From: Chara braunii
Taxonomy: Eukaryota; Streptophyta; Charophyceae; Charales; Characeae
Assembly (NCBI GenBank): GCA_003427395.1
Contig: BFEA01000068.1
Location: 3,281,451 to 3,320,049 of the forward strand
Reading direction: 5' to 3'
Length of the DNA: 38,599 bases
Shown: positions 1 to 9,449 of the stretch, one piece after another
Position numbering within the stretch: the first letter of the stretch is position 1
Layout of the letters: every line of letters starts with the position of its first letter
Notes under the pieces: generated by a model
Seen by the model: only the letters and a program-made list of their open reading frames with translations
Told to the model about the DNA's origin: nothing
The model's database searches: none
Translations under genes and position numbers: made by a program

Positions 1-8
1 ATTGAGGC

Positions 9-93
9 TGAACCATCCATCTGGACGGTTCAGGGTCTGGCCTGGCCTCGCAGCATTGAGGCCAGACCATTGCCCACCGGTATAAGTACCGGT
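9..93. repeat. three consecutive short hairpins
   Basis: Three inverted repeats follow one another. Bases 9-18 pair with 23-32 with one mismatch. Bases 34-43 (GGTCTGGCCT) pair perfectly with 59-68. Bases 76-82 (ACCGGTA) pair perfectly with 87-93 around a TAAG loop. A further 6-bp hairpin (GGCGGT/ACCGCC) lies near 253-268. No function is assigned. They may be RNA structure of the retrotransposon transcript. Confidence 0.6.
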
Positions 94-343
94 ATCCGCC
101 TCAGTAGTGGGATCGGCCTACCGGAACTCTACCGGCACGGCATGGTCAGTGCTAGTGCACTGTTTGATGCGCTAAACTTAGCACAGGGGCTGAAGCAGGA
201 GCGCAGCATAGCGCAGCAGCGAGCGGAGCACCAGCGGGTGACTGAGCTTGCACGGCGGTTATTACCGCCTCAGGTATCGGGAGCTTGGAGGGTCTCTCCT
301 CCTCTCCCTCGCCAGTCCCCTCTCTCTCTCTCTCCTCTTCCTC

Positions 344-407
344 CTTCTTCTTCTTCTTCTTCTTCTTCTTCTTCTTCTTCTTCTTCTTCTTCTTCTTCTT
401 CTTCTTC
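344..407. repeat. (TCT)n microsatellite
   Basis: This is a pure run of about 21 TCT units. Translating it gives poly-Ser, poly-Leu, poly-Phe or poly-Glu depending on frame, so reading frames across it are artefacts. Confidence 0.95.
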
Positions 408-1162
408 AGATTGGAGACTATCCAGTTGGACAGAGATCAGAGTTGGATTTCGGTGATACGAGACTGTGGTACTTACCTGATTGGAGACTTGGAGATTGTT
501 GAGGTTGATACTCGGCTGCATCACAGTTGGACACCGGTTACATCTGGACTCTGTTATCTCCGACATTGGTGACCTTTGGTCCTCGACATTTTGATNTTGN
601 TATATGACATTCTGGACTACCATTTCAGAGACCTATCAGACTCTATCTTTGTGACCTATCGGTGTGATCTACCTCCCACCTCCTTCGTCTCTCCTCCCAC
701 CTTTCATCTGTGTATGTGTGTACGGGATCTGGGNATCGTCTATGAATGACCCAGACCCCACCATCTCATGATTGTACGTGTGCGGAGTGATGCCATGTAA
801 GTCAGTTGGTGTGAGTCGGTCTATGTGAGTCAGTTCATTATCAGACTTCCGCTGCATAAATGCTCATCCTATATTGGTTGATCTTTGGTTCTGCCCATAC
901 TCATTGAAGTAAGCATCTCAGCGGACTTTCGAAGCTAAGGGGGATGGAATGTGAGGATTGAGCCCTCAACGGGGCCTTGCCGACACGCAGATGTTCTGGG
1001 CATAGGCCCCTAGCAAGCCTCGTGCCCGCCCTAAGTGAAGGCGGGCCAGAATATCCACGAGAGGCCTTCATTCAGCATTTCACAAAGTGGGTATCAGACA
1101 GTTGCCACACGCCAGTTGGTTGGAGTGCATCGGGAGCCTCAGACTCCTGCAGAGGCAGTTGA

Positions 1163-1193
1163 GCCCAGGGCCTCGGTTGGTTGAGCCCTGGGC
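1163..1193. repeat. 9-bp perfect hairpin inside the LTR
   Basis: GCCCAGGGC (1163-1171) pairs perfectly with GCCCTGGGC (1185-1193) around a 13-nt loop. Confidence 0.7.
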
Positions 1194-2020
1194 GACAGTC
1201 TAGGAGGCCAACACATCACACATTGGTCCCTGGCCTATGGAAAAGCAGTATTTTGTCATGGAGGCCGAGGAAACCAATGGGAAACCGGTATGGGGTCTGA
1301 ATCTGGACAATGGCCCTAGCATAACGGGAGCAACTGTATTACCTGGGCCCCATCTGCATTGGGCCTGGGCGCAGATACTGGGACCCAGGCGCAGGCTAGA
1401 GGTAGACCGCCCACACGCGACACTGGCATATAGGCAGAGGGGGCGAGTGGGCGAGGATCTTGGCCATTGCAAGCAAGGCCGGCACACTGTTGCATTGCGA
1501 GTGTGCTGCGCTGCGCTAGGCTGAGAGAAGGCAGGCTGGCACTAAGCGGTAGGGCGCCGCCTGGGCGCAGGGCGCTGGCAGCCATAGCCAGGCTGCATGA
1601 GGGCGCTGGAGGAGGTGAGGGCGAAGGTGGTTCTTCGGGAGGTGAAGGGCGCTGTGTGGGATAACAAGGGAGAGTGAGGGACAAGAGTGACGTACCTGGT
1701 GGAAGAGGAGGTCGGCATTGGTGTTGACGTCATCACTAGTTGGTCGTCAAGTCGTCTGGTTGCTTCCATGACTGTAGTTGTAGGAGAGGCTGTAGAGTAG
1801 ATAGGGCGCCTGGCGCCATTCAAGAGAGAGGGCTACTTCGGGTTATGTTGTTGGTGTTGCCCGATTGGGCTTGGACATTGACTCATGACTTTTGCTGTAT
1901 CGTTCTCAAATGGATGGTTGCTTGGTTCCAATGTGTTATCTGCTCTTGCTTTGACTACTCGGACTTCAGTGTGATTTGCAATTGGGCTTTCTTTGCTTCG
2001 TCCACATTCATGTTCCTTGC

Positions 2021-2061
<41 letters not shown>
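2021..2061. repeat. (ATA)n microsatellite
   Basis: This is a pure run of about 13 ATA units within the putative LTR. Confidence 0.95.
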
Positions 2062-2065
<4 letters not shown>

Positions 2066-3094
2066 GGTAGGACCAGAATCAATATCAGAAGTTCCCTTGT
2101 ACTGCCAGCACAACAATAGGTCCACCATAGCCATGGCTTCCCTCTTCTCCCTCCTCTCACAGGCCAAGGCTAGACAACGCAAGGCAGCTATGGCTGCTGC
2201 TCTTCAGGCCGCCATGCCTGACTCTGCCTCGATGCTTCCTTGGTGCGGCACTACCTAAACTGGGGCCTTCCAGATGCAGCGCCTAACAAGGTGATGAAGA
2301 TGGTGTCCACCATAGCCAGGTAGGTACCTCACCACTCTCCTCCTTCGCCCCCTTCTTCCTCCTCCTCAAGACGGGCTTCTCGCCATAGCCAGGCAGAACG
2401 CCCAGCTCTCCTCCTTCCTCCCAGGCAGCGCTCTGAGAACCAGCACCTCGCTCAAGCAGCATGACGCCCAACCTTGCACACCGCAAATGAGGACGATCCT
2501 CCTGGAGTTATAGCGGCCTACTTGCCTCTTGGGCAGTGACTTCCAGGCTCCTTTCGGAGGGAAACATCATTGCAGGCTCTGATATTGTCCGCACAGGCCT
2601 TAGACTCAGCCTACTTGGACTGGTACCCGCCTACCTCTAGCCTACCGCTACTGGGCTTCTAAAAATGCCAACTTTTGTCTTCTTCTGCTCGGCCACCAGT
2701 CCCGACACATCTACCGCTACTTGAGTGGTACCAGCCTACCTGCTACTTGAGTGCTTTTCTCCCGCTGCCCTACGTGTCGCGGGCCTACTCCCCGCCACTT
2801 GAATGTTTCCCGCTGCAACCCTCAGAGTCACGGCCACAGGTAAGTACCGGCCCTCCAGGCCTAAGCACACACAAGTGCACTGTCGGGCCACACACACTCA
2901 GGCCACTCAGACAGGCACACGGACCAGCAAGCAAGCATACACATAGAGACTTAGAAAACTCAGCAGAATGCGGAAATCTCAGAAAGGCATACATTCCAAC
3001 GGCAAAACTCAGAAATCAGCAGTGTTCTCAGTCTGTGTTTTGGCGGGTCATTACACTACCCTCCTCTCAATGAAATCAGCGGTGCTCTCAGCCC

Positions 3095-3170
3095 TGCCGG
3101 CTGGCTTAGTTCATTTGATACACCCATGAGCAGTTGAAATACAGACCTCCGTTCAAATCCCAATGAACCC
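3095..3170 (+). mobile_element. tRNA-derived SINE head
   Basis: An A-box-like motif (TGGCTTAGTTCATTTGATA, about 3102-3120) is followed about 30 nt later by a B-box-like motif (GTTCAAATCCC, 3151-3161). This is the order and spacing of an internal Pol III promoter. The cloverleaf is degenerate: the T-stem does not close well, so it is not a functional tRNA. An unrecognised body follows and ends at the (GA)n run at 3441, which could be the SINE's tail. I infer a SINE or SINE relic. Confidence 0.45.
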
Positions 3171-3437
3171 ATCGCCGTTTCCAGAAAGCTTTTCCACAAA
3201 AGAACAAAAGATGGGAAAGGAAAGGAAAAAAGAATGCCGAGGCAACAAGTGCAGCCCCACCTTCCAGAACCATCAACGATGAATGACAATCTGATGCAAA
3301 CAGGGCCATTTGAATCCCCCTTCCTGCAGCACAGGTCTCAGCCTGAACTAGGGTATAACAGCCTGGGTATGATTGTAAAGTAATAAACGAGGCATGGGTC
3401 GCTGCACACCAGCATGGACTCGGAAGACACTTTGATG

Positions 3438-3440
<3 letters not shown>

Positions 3441-3505
<65 letters not shown>
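3441..3505. repeat. (GA)n microsatellite
   Basis: This is a pure run of about 32 GA units. Confidence 0.95.
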
Positions 3506-3508
<3 letters not shown>

Positions 3509-3897
3509 CAGAATGACCACAAAATGAGGTCACTCCTCAACTACCATGCCAACAAGTGACAATGTAGAGGTCAAGTTCCAGGCACATGGCGGTTGCAGCC
3601 ATCAGTCAGCCGTTGGTTGTTCTGACAATTGCTCCATTTGTGAGACCACCTCCCTACCGATCCTCTCATCAATTCTCCTAGCACACCCCTATTCCCACTA
3701 TCTTACCCCAATGTTAATCACTCAGGACTATCAACCCACCATCTTGGTGGGTGACTCGGACCGAAGAGCAGTTACGGGCACCAGGGCTAGGCAGACTCAA
3801 CAGACAAGCCCAGACTGGCCTAGCTTGCCCAAGGCTCGGCGGATCACAGACGAGGTTGTAGCGGCTATTAAACCCCTACTCAGCCCTACGCACTGAC
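3506..3897. other. no recognisable feature
   Basis: This is ordinary-composition DNA. One open frame spans most of it, but it has no motif I recognise, and I see no RNA gene or repeat. Confidence 0.5.
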
Positions 3898-4032
3898 TGT
3901 ATATGTGCCCATAGGCTGTATCTGCGCCCGTAGGCTATGTATATATGTAACCATTGGCTGTATATGTGCCCGTACGCTATATGGGTGCATATATTGGTCC
4001 GTAAGCAATGTATGTATGCCCGTAGGCTGTGT
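3898..4032. repeat. about 20-bp minisatellite, six degenerate units
   Basis: Successive units resemble TGTATATGTGCCCGTAGGC. They start near 3898, 3917, 3938, 3959, 3982 (longer, degenerate) and 4010. Unit length varies from 19 to about 27 bp. The same units give repeated Tyr/Ile/Cys-rich peptides in several frames, so those frames are not genes. Confidence 0.75.
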
Positions 4033-4364
4033 GTGTTATACGTAAGAATCGTGCCGTTCTGTGTATCCCGTCCCACGTTCATCATGTGTAACAGTCATCC
4101 TCAACTATATGTACGACAGTACCAACGTGTGATATGCCAGACTGGGGAGATCATCAGAACAACCTAGGGCCAACATCCTTACGCAACCCCATGCATAGTC
4201 ATTCCCCGACATACAACAACGATCCGGAACTGAATCCCTTGGGTGGTGAAGGCAATGTGTGTAATCCTTACCATGCAACAATCCCAAGGGAAATGTGTGC
4301 GTACAGCCATGCATTGGTCAACGCCCGCCGGTGTCCATGCTCGAGGCTAGGGGGAGGCTAGGGG
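4033..4364. other. no recognisable feature
   Basis: Nothing is supported here apart from a short direct repeat of GGCTAGGGGG near 4345-4368, at the edge of the next SINE head. Confidence 0.5.
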
Positions 4365-4440
4365 GGGTTGAACTTTGAACCCACAACCTCAGACCACAAC
4401 GCGCATATTTCCAACTGGTGCTCTACCCACTGAGCACAGG
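4365..4440 (-). mobile_element. tRNA-derived SINE head
   Basis: Read on the minus strand, GTGCTCAGTGGGTAGAGCAC (4437-4418) is a good A box. GTGGGTTCAAAGTTCAACCC (near 4388-4369) is a B-box-like element. The spacing is that of a tRNA with a somewhat enlarged middle. Mispaired stems argue against a functional tRNA. Confidence 0.5.
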
Positions 4441-4670
4441 TGTACAACCTCTACATGATATGATAATCTTCCCTCTGGTCTTCTCACCCATAGGAGAGCA
4501 AATTGTGACTTCACCCCACTCTCCCAATCTGCCTCCTAGGCAGTTGGGACCCCTCTTGTCAAGTGGCTAAATATTTTTTGCCCTTTACGTGCTATGCCCG
4601 GTGGGGCACAAGTATGTGGGGTGGCGATCTAGCACCAACTGAGCATGAGTGGTAGAAATTGAAAGCTTAG

Positions 4671-4732
4671 AGAATCAAACCTGCAACCTCCCCGTATACC
4701 TGAGCTCGAACCACTGAGCTACGACGCTTATC
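4671..4732 (-). mobile_element. tRNA-derived SINE head and body
   Basis: On the minus strand TAGCTCAGTGGTTCGAGCTC (4721-4702) is a near-consensus A box, and GGTTGCAGGTTTGATTCTCT (about 4688-4669) contains a B box (GGTTTGATTCT). The probable body continues to lower coordinates, through a second A-box-like GCTCAGTTGGTGC (about 4645-4633) and a segment around 4560-4620. It is a SINE-like unit distinct in sequence from the 5.2-kb one. Confidence 0.55.
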
Positions 4733-4929
4733 CTCCACTGCAGAACATTCTAACTGTATCTGGAAGGGAAAGTTATCCGGGTACACTCAGACTCACCTAA
4801 CATTTTGAATGTATCAGGATCACTCATATATCCAGATGCATTTAGAATGTTGTGTCATAAAGAGAGGCCCTATGTTTTGACAAAGAATATGAAGCCGTCA
4901 TAGAAGGAAAGAGAACCAACCACACAAAT

Positions 4930-5275
4930 CAAACAATCGAAAACAGTGCGACAGTGATGACGAGTGGGCAGGCATTGCTGATGGGGGAAATAGGCGGTGC
5001 TAGCGCCGAGCAGTGGCCAGTCACTGCACCTCCCCCTACCCCCCCCCCCCAACCCCACATGACGGTGTCTAGTGGCCAATATTGTCGCTGCATAGCAACC
5101 ATCAACATCAGCCAAGGTCCTGCCAATGCTGGCTTGGGGGGCCAACGGGTTATCTCTAGCTGGTAGAACACCAAGCTTGCCCAGGCACGTGCGCAAGGCC
5201 AATGGGGATTGAACCCAACCCACGGCCTCCTGAATGCAACTTCTGTGCCTTACCAACTGAGCTTGCTCTTGCACC
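4930..5275 (-). mobile_element. tRNA-derived SINE, copy 1
   Basis: The minus strand starts with a tRNA-like head: A box AAGCTCAGTTGGTAAGGCAC near 5265-5245 and B box GTGGGTTGGGTTCAATCCCC near 5222-5203. The body then includes GGACCTTGGCTGATGTTG, CAATATTGGCCACTAGACAC and GGTGCAGTGACTGGCC. These blocks recur, in order, in the interrupted copy at 33.47-37.99 kb, which is what defines the family. The 3' end probably falls at CTGTCGCACTGTTTT (about 4953-4938). The same terminal motif occurs on the minus strand at about 5572-5558, followed by an A/T-rich tail, suggesting a further 3' fragment. It carries no protein. Confidence 0.7.
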
Positions 5276-5305
5276 ACTGCTGTGGTGCCAACCTACCCCG
5301 TGGGC

Positions 5306-5414
5306 TACAGTCTTCCCCCGAATACAACGTACGGTCATTATAGCTGAATTTGGGGTATCTTTCAGTCTAAATACAGCTATAATGACCGTACGTTGTATTC
5401 AGGGGAAGAAGGTA
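5306..5414. mobile_element. foldback MITE copy 1 (TA-flanked)
   Basis: This is a near-perfect palindrome of about 105 bp. The left arm CAGTCTTCCCCCGAATACAA... (from 5308) is the reverse complement of the right arm, which ends at 5412. The ends are flanked by TA (5306-5307 and 5413-5414). A short unpaired centre contains GGGGTATCTTTCAG. The TA target and CAGT-like ends fit a Tc1/mariner-type MITE. The second copy at 23651-23761 has the centre in the opposite orientation. Confidence 0.75.
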
Positions 5415-5694
5415 GGGAGAGATCGGGTTGGTTGGTGTTCCCCCGTACATAGACTAGCGAGAGGATGAGATAGATGACTACCGACAGAAAGATGAGATAG
5501 ATGAGAGAAGAATATAGCTTACTTAAAAATAAAATAAAAAAATAAAAAAAAATAAAAACAGTGCGACAGGCCAACTGCACCACTCACTAAATCTGCAAAT
5601 GTACATGACTCTTCCTCTGGGCAGTGGGAAGATACATTGCTATAGTTCTTGTGATTTTCACATTTGGTGAGTAGGGTGGTTAGACCAGAAAACC
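5415..5694. other. SINE 3' fragment and A/T-rich tract, otherwise nothing
   Basis: GATGAGATAGATGA occurs twice (near 5464 and 5490). An A-rich tract (about 5523-5560) adjoins the SINE terminal motif AAAACAGTGCGACAG. No gene is visible. Confidence 0.5.
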
Positions 5695-6110
5695 ATTAAG
5701 GCCTGGGCCCCACTGACCAGCGGCCTGGAAAAGTTTAGGCGCTGTAGTGTTTTCCAGACCTCACCGGTGTTGGAAACTGGTGTGGAAAGTCGGCCCGGAA
5801 AGGAATTGCAGACCCCACCGTGCTTGGAAGCAGGTCGAGGAAATGCTGAAGGGGAGTTTCTACTCGGTCGGCGGTCTGGAAATTCAACGCCGACCACTTT
5901 CCATTCCCTTTCCAAGGAGGTGTCCAGACGAGTAGGGGTGGGGGCATGTCCATCCGTTTCCGGACAACGGCTGGACGGTGTGGACCACTCACCCTCGTCG
6001 TGGACCGTTTTTTGGACCGGGAGGCCGCCGCGGACATGCTCTTGTTTTTTTGCCGTCGCACGGTTCCCCCAAGGGCCCGGGGGTCTGGGCCATCCATGCT
6101 CCCCTCACTT
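5695..6110. repeat. GC-rich inverted-repeat region, possible foldback element
   Basis: GGCCTGGAAAA (about 5723-5733) pairs with TTTTCCAGACC (about 5750-5760). A longer-range pair joins GGAAAGTCGGC (about 5783-5793) to GCCGACCACTTTCC (about 5889-5903). The outer edges (GGCCTGGGCCCC and GGGCCCGGGGGTCTGGGCC) are loosely inverted. I find no convincing target duplication, so an element boundary is not established. Confidence 0.4.
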
Positions 6111-6708
6111 TACGAATGGCATGCTGCAGCATTCAAAATTTGAATTTTTGGCGGGCTGAGGACGAAGACCAGCCATGCAATCGCGACATTCATTTTGTAC
6201 GCGTGCATTGGGAGCATGACCAGTGATTCTGATAGCTGGCCATCGCCGACACCTCCATTAAACCCTCCTGCCCTGCGCAGTCCGTGCATGATGCCATCGC
6301 TCATCTCCTTCACGCATGCAGGGCGCGAGGCCTGTCTACGGGGAAGCCGTTTCGGGTGGCGTCGTCAGCAGAGGTTGACATTGGGTGGCCGCGACCCGAG
6401 CCGACCGTACCCAGCCGTACCCAGCAGTTCTGGACGGGTGCAGGTATGGCATGATTAGTATGCACCGGGGCAGCTGGGTTTGGAAATCTGAGGGGGGGAT
6501 ATGGCCGGGGCAGGAAACTGTAGGGTGGGTGGGGCTGGGTGTTGACACAGTGCCCAAACGGTTACGGCCGGGCAAAGGTTTGCCCTGGTTCTGGGTACGG
6601 CTGGGTAGAGGTTTTGCGCGGGGGACCTGAGGCGTGTAGGCATACTAGGCATATTAGGCAAGCCTAGGTAGTATTAGGGACAAACCTGACCTTTTTTCTT
6701 CACTTGGA
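6111..6708. other. no recognisable gene
   Basis: This is G/C-rich sequence with scattered CGTACCCAGCCGTACCCAG-like repeats around 6395-6425 and a short GGCATACTAGGCATATTAGG duplication near 6640. No coding signal is recognised. Confidence 0.45.
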
Positions 6709-6845
6709 AATAGTGGTACTAGTGGGGCGTGCCCCTAGTATAAATTTGTCTCTGGCTGTTTGTCATTCATCTTAGGGATGCGGTAGTACTAGGGTCAGGC
6801 CGTACTATTAATTTGGCCTGGCCCCAGTCGTTTCATCTTAGGGAA
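6709..6845. repeat. diverged two-unit tandem repeat (about 70 bp)
   Basis: The two units each start with a GTGGTACTAG/CGGTAGTACTAG block, contain TATAAATTTG/TATTAATTTG, and end in TTCATCTTAGGGA. The breakpoint is near 6778. Confidence 0.5.
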
Positions 6846-7059
6846 TACGACATTCACTAATAAGCTCTTGCCATAATTGAGGTCAGATCCATCGAAATCT
6901 GGATGTAGTTGCGGCCAAATGTAGACAAGAAAGTATCACTGTGAGTATCTCCAGCCACTGGCCCATTGCCGCCACCAAAATTCGAAGCAGAGATATGTGG
7001 ATGGAAGCTAAAGAATCTGACATGCAAAGGCCTAAGTTTAAAATAAAGATAAAAACTAA

Positions 7060-7350
7060 GTCTGGGTGGAAAATTTTGGGCACAGGTACGGCTGGGCACG
7101 GGTGGATGGATACTGGGTTTAGGTGCGGCTGGTTGGGGATGAGGGAAAATTTGGCCTGGGTGTGGCTAGGTATGGGTAGACAATTTTTAAATCCCCCTGG
7201 GTGGGCCGGGTACGGGTAGAAGAAAAATTGAATTAGCGTGGGTGGGCTGGGTCTGGGTAAAACAAATCGCGTTTACGTGGGTTTGGCTAGATATGATACA
7301 TCAAGGCTGGGGCCGGGTCGGATATGGGTAGGACAAAAAATGGTTTTGTG
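7060..7350. repeat. degenerate G-rich tandem repeats
   Basis: There are many imperfect units built on GGGTxxGGCTGGGTAxGGGTA, for example near 7085, 7125, 7160, 7205, 7240 and 7320. Short A/T spacers separate the units. Confidence 0.5.
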
Positions 7351-7788
7351 ACCTCTGGTCATCGGACGGTCTCTGGCCGGGGATTGCATTCGGAAGTTGT
7401 GGGTTGTGTGGCGAGCAGCGTCTCTGGAATGCGCGGACGAGAACCTGCACTCTCGGTGTGCGCCCGCGCGCACACGTACCAACCGATGTTATACTCCCGT
7501 GTTGTGGCCGTGACACATTCCATGCTCCGTCGATGTTGTTGTGTGGATGTTGCCATTAACAACCACTGCAGCGGAGGCGGGCGACGAAAAAAACCATCTT
7601 GGGCTGTTTTCGTAGGCCTGGTTGCGGTCGTCATCATCCTTTCAACGACTTTCTTCTTCTCGGTCATTTTTTAGTGTGTGATCCTATACTTCTGCTATCG
7701 TGGGTGGAGATAGCACCGAAGGGGTGTTTTTGGAGGAAGCAGTACGTGGTGTTGGGTGTTGCTTTCGTTGTCGGTGCTTTGCAGCGAA

Positions 7789-9433
7789 ATGGAGTCATAT
7801 CGGTCGACGACAGATCCTTGTGCAGGCATTGATGGGGGATTCCAGTCCCAGGACATGCCTACGCAAGGATCTGTCCTGTACTCCTCGCCTTCACCGGTGA
7901 CGGCGCAGTCCTTCGGTGGCCAGTTGCACGAGGGTGTGTGGGCCGGGTCGATTCATGTCCCACCTGCTCCTGTGCCCTCTCCATCAACCCATCATGCCGC
8001 AGGTGCACGTCGGCAGTTCGCTGTTCGGCCATCTGCACACACTTTGCACGCTGGCCCCGTGCACACGGGCCAAACCTCATATTGCACACAAGTTGGAGGC
8101 GGGTATGGGATACCCGGTCCACACACGTGCCCAGTCGGCAGTGGGTATGGCATTGTCGCGCACATGTACCCCACCCAGCACACTGTGGAAAGGGGCGGAG
8201 TAATGAGGGATGATTGGTAGTGGTCCCCCCAGTGCGGACAGACGTCGCAGCCGCTGCATGGCGGAATGTCCGCTCCCTCGCCCATGTCAGTCAGGCGGTC
8301 TGTTGCCGAGCCTTCGCCTTCAATGGTAGATGTGCAAGGAGAGGATATGGATGAGGGGTGGCCCGTGTACAGTGCTACTTCGGCGCCTGCCGGGTTGCAA
8401 GACCGTTCCTTTGTTGGCGACGAAGACGAGTATGTTGACGACGATGAAGGTGAAGGTGATGGCGGTAACACTGATGCGCAGAACTCCGACAACATGCAGG
8501 ACGACAGGGCCATTGTTGGGCAGACAGACGGGGGGCAGAATGTTGTTGGGCCCAAAAGCAGCAGGCGTGGAAACAAGCGGGGGGGCAAAGATGGTGCTGC
8601 CAAAAACAAAAACAAAAACAGAACATCCCGTGGAGCTAGGAGGAGAGGATCAGACTGTCGAGATTGGTGGCCAAAGATGACGCCCTAATGGTCGACGCTG
8701 AGGGTCAGCATCGGTTCAAGAAGAGGAAGGAGCGGTATGAGTGGGTGCACGATCGAATGGGTGATAACGGGTTTCCGCATAGGTCGAAGGAGGATTGTCG
8801 TAAGAAGTGGCAGGACATCATGGCTGCATCAAAGTTGATTCTCGACAAGTGTGAGAATGCTTTGGGCAAACCTTATGGAGCAACGTAAGGCAAAACAAGT
8901 GTCACTAGGCTTTGAGAAAGCGTTGTGGGAAGCAATGGAGTGGCAACTCAATCGGCCCTCCATCAAGTGTGACAACACACTGGCGTCGGAGAACCTGCCG
9001 GGTAACGCGGAAGGGCCATCAGCGGACACCAGTCCAACACAGCCTGCGTCGGGGAAAAGTGGTTCCGATGGTAGAGCAACGGAAGATTCCAACAGTGCAG
9101 CGAAGACGCGGAGGACGAATACCGGCAAAGCGAGGATGGACAACACGACCAGCGGTGGGGCAGTATTGGGGAGGGCGATGGAGGACGCGACACGGTCGTA
9201 CAGCGAAGGAATGGATAAGGCTGCTACCACTCTGTCAAAGGCAACGTCGAAGGCCGGCTCAACGATCGCAGTGAAGATTGGTGACGTCGCAGATGCCATG
9301 CGTGGGGGGAACACCTTCCTCGAGATGCTTGTGGGGGTTCTTGTGAGGCGCGGGGGTGGGGGGAGCAACGGTGCACACGGGAGGGCGGACACAGACCCCT
9401 CGTCGTGTTACCACTCGAGTATAACAGGTCATT
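7789..9433 (+). pseudogene. broken trihelix/Myb-SANT-like protein gene (transposon-associated)
   Basis: This looks like one ancestral coding sequence now in several pieces. I place the start at ATG 7789 (MESYRSTTD...) from memory of similar proteins, although the frame is open from 7756. A Pro/Ser/Gly-rich N-terminus ends at TAG 8218-8220. The same frame resumes with an acidic stretch (DEDEYVDDDEGEGDGG) and a Lys/Asn-rich basic stretch to about 8600. Frames then change at about 8600-8640, 8670 and 8860-8890. The core (DAEGQHRFKKRKERYEWV...SKEDCRKKWQDIM, about 8691-8822) matches helices 2 and 3 of a trihelix DNA-binding domain. Helix 1, with its first Trp, is missing. The C-terminal part (8890-9433) includes VSLGFEKALWEAMEWQLNRP and ends at TAA. 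Such proteins accompany PIF/Harbinger-like transposases, but none is nearby. A16 follows the stop directly. Confidence 0.65.
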
Positions 9434-9449
9434 AAAAAAAAAAAAAAAA
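9434..9449 (+). repeat. A16 tract immediately after the stop codon
   Basis: The pseudogene's TAA merges into a run of 16 A, then CACAAAAAAAAT. It could be a retroposition tail or simple-sequence growth. No target duplication was found. Confidence 0.6.

Larger units (their letters stand above)
1..949 (+). mobile_element. 3' internal end of an LTR retrotransposon (partial)
   Basis: I place this stretch inside an LTR retrotransposon because it ends in a purine run (AAGGGGGATGG at 937-947) directly followed by a TGT that can open an LTR at 950. A short reading stretch from about 150 to 270 (ALFDALNLAQGLKQERS...) is rich in charged and Gln residues and could be a gag-like coiled segment. It runs into a (TCT)n tract and has no domain I can name. 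No reverse transcriptase, integrase or protease is visible, so the coding part either lies before the window or is lost. Single undetermined bases occur at 596, 600 and 734. The assignment rests mainly on the polypurine tract and LTR boundary, and the family is unknown. Confidence 0.45.
950..3055 (+). mobile_element. probable 3' LTR (about 2.1 kb)
   Basis: The unit begins TGTGAGGATTGAGCC right after the polypurine tract and can be closed at GGGTCATTACA (3045-3055). This gives TGT...ACA inverted ends (TGTGA against TGTAA). No primer-binding site follows the end, as expected for a 3' LTR at the element's outer edge. Inside are a perfect 9-bp hairpin (1163-1171 with 1185-1193), an (ATA)n microsatellite, and GC-rich sequence with short frames that match nothing I recognise. 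The 5' LTR is outside the window, so neither the boundary nor the target duplication can be confirmed. The right edge is the less certain one. Confidence 0.45.

Noticed and set aside
70-572. Open frames giving poly-Ser, poly-Leu or poly-Phe proteins
   Set aside because: They are translations of the (TCT)n tract in different frames.
3106-3540. Ser-Leu repeat proteins on the minus strand
   Set aside because: They translate the (GA)n microsatellite and its flanks.
4671-4732. Functional tRNA gene
   Set aside because: The A and B boxes are good, but the acceptor and T stems do not pair, so it is a SINE head rather than a tRNA.
5695-6110. Complete hAT-type element
   Set aside because: The ends are only loosely inverted and no matching 8-bp target repeats were found.
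7324-7674. 116-codon frame with a hydrophobic C-terminal segment
   Set aside because: No family was recognised, and the frame starts in degenerate G-rich repeats. The hydrophobic end is from a T-rich stretch.
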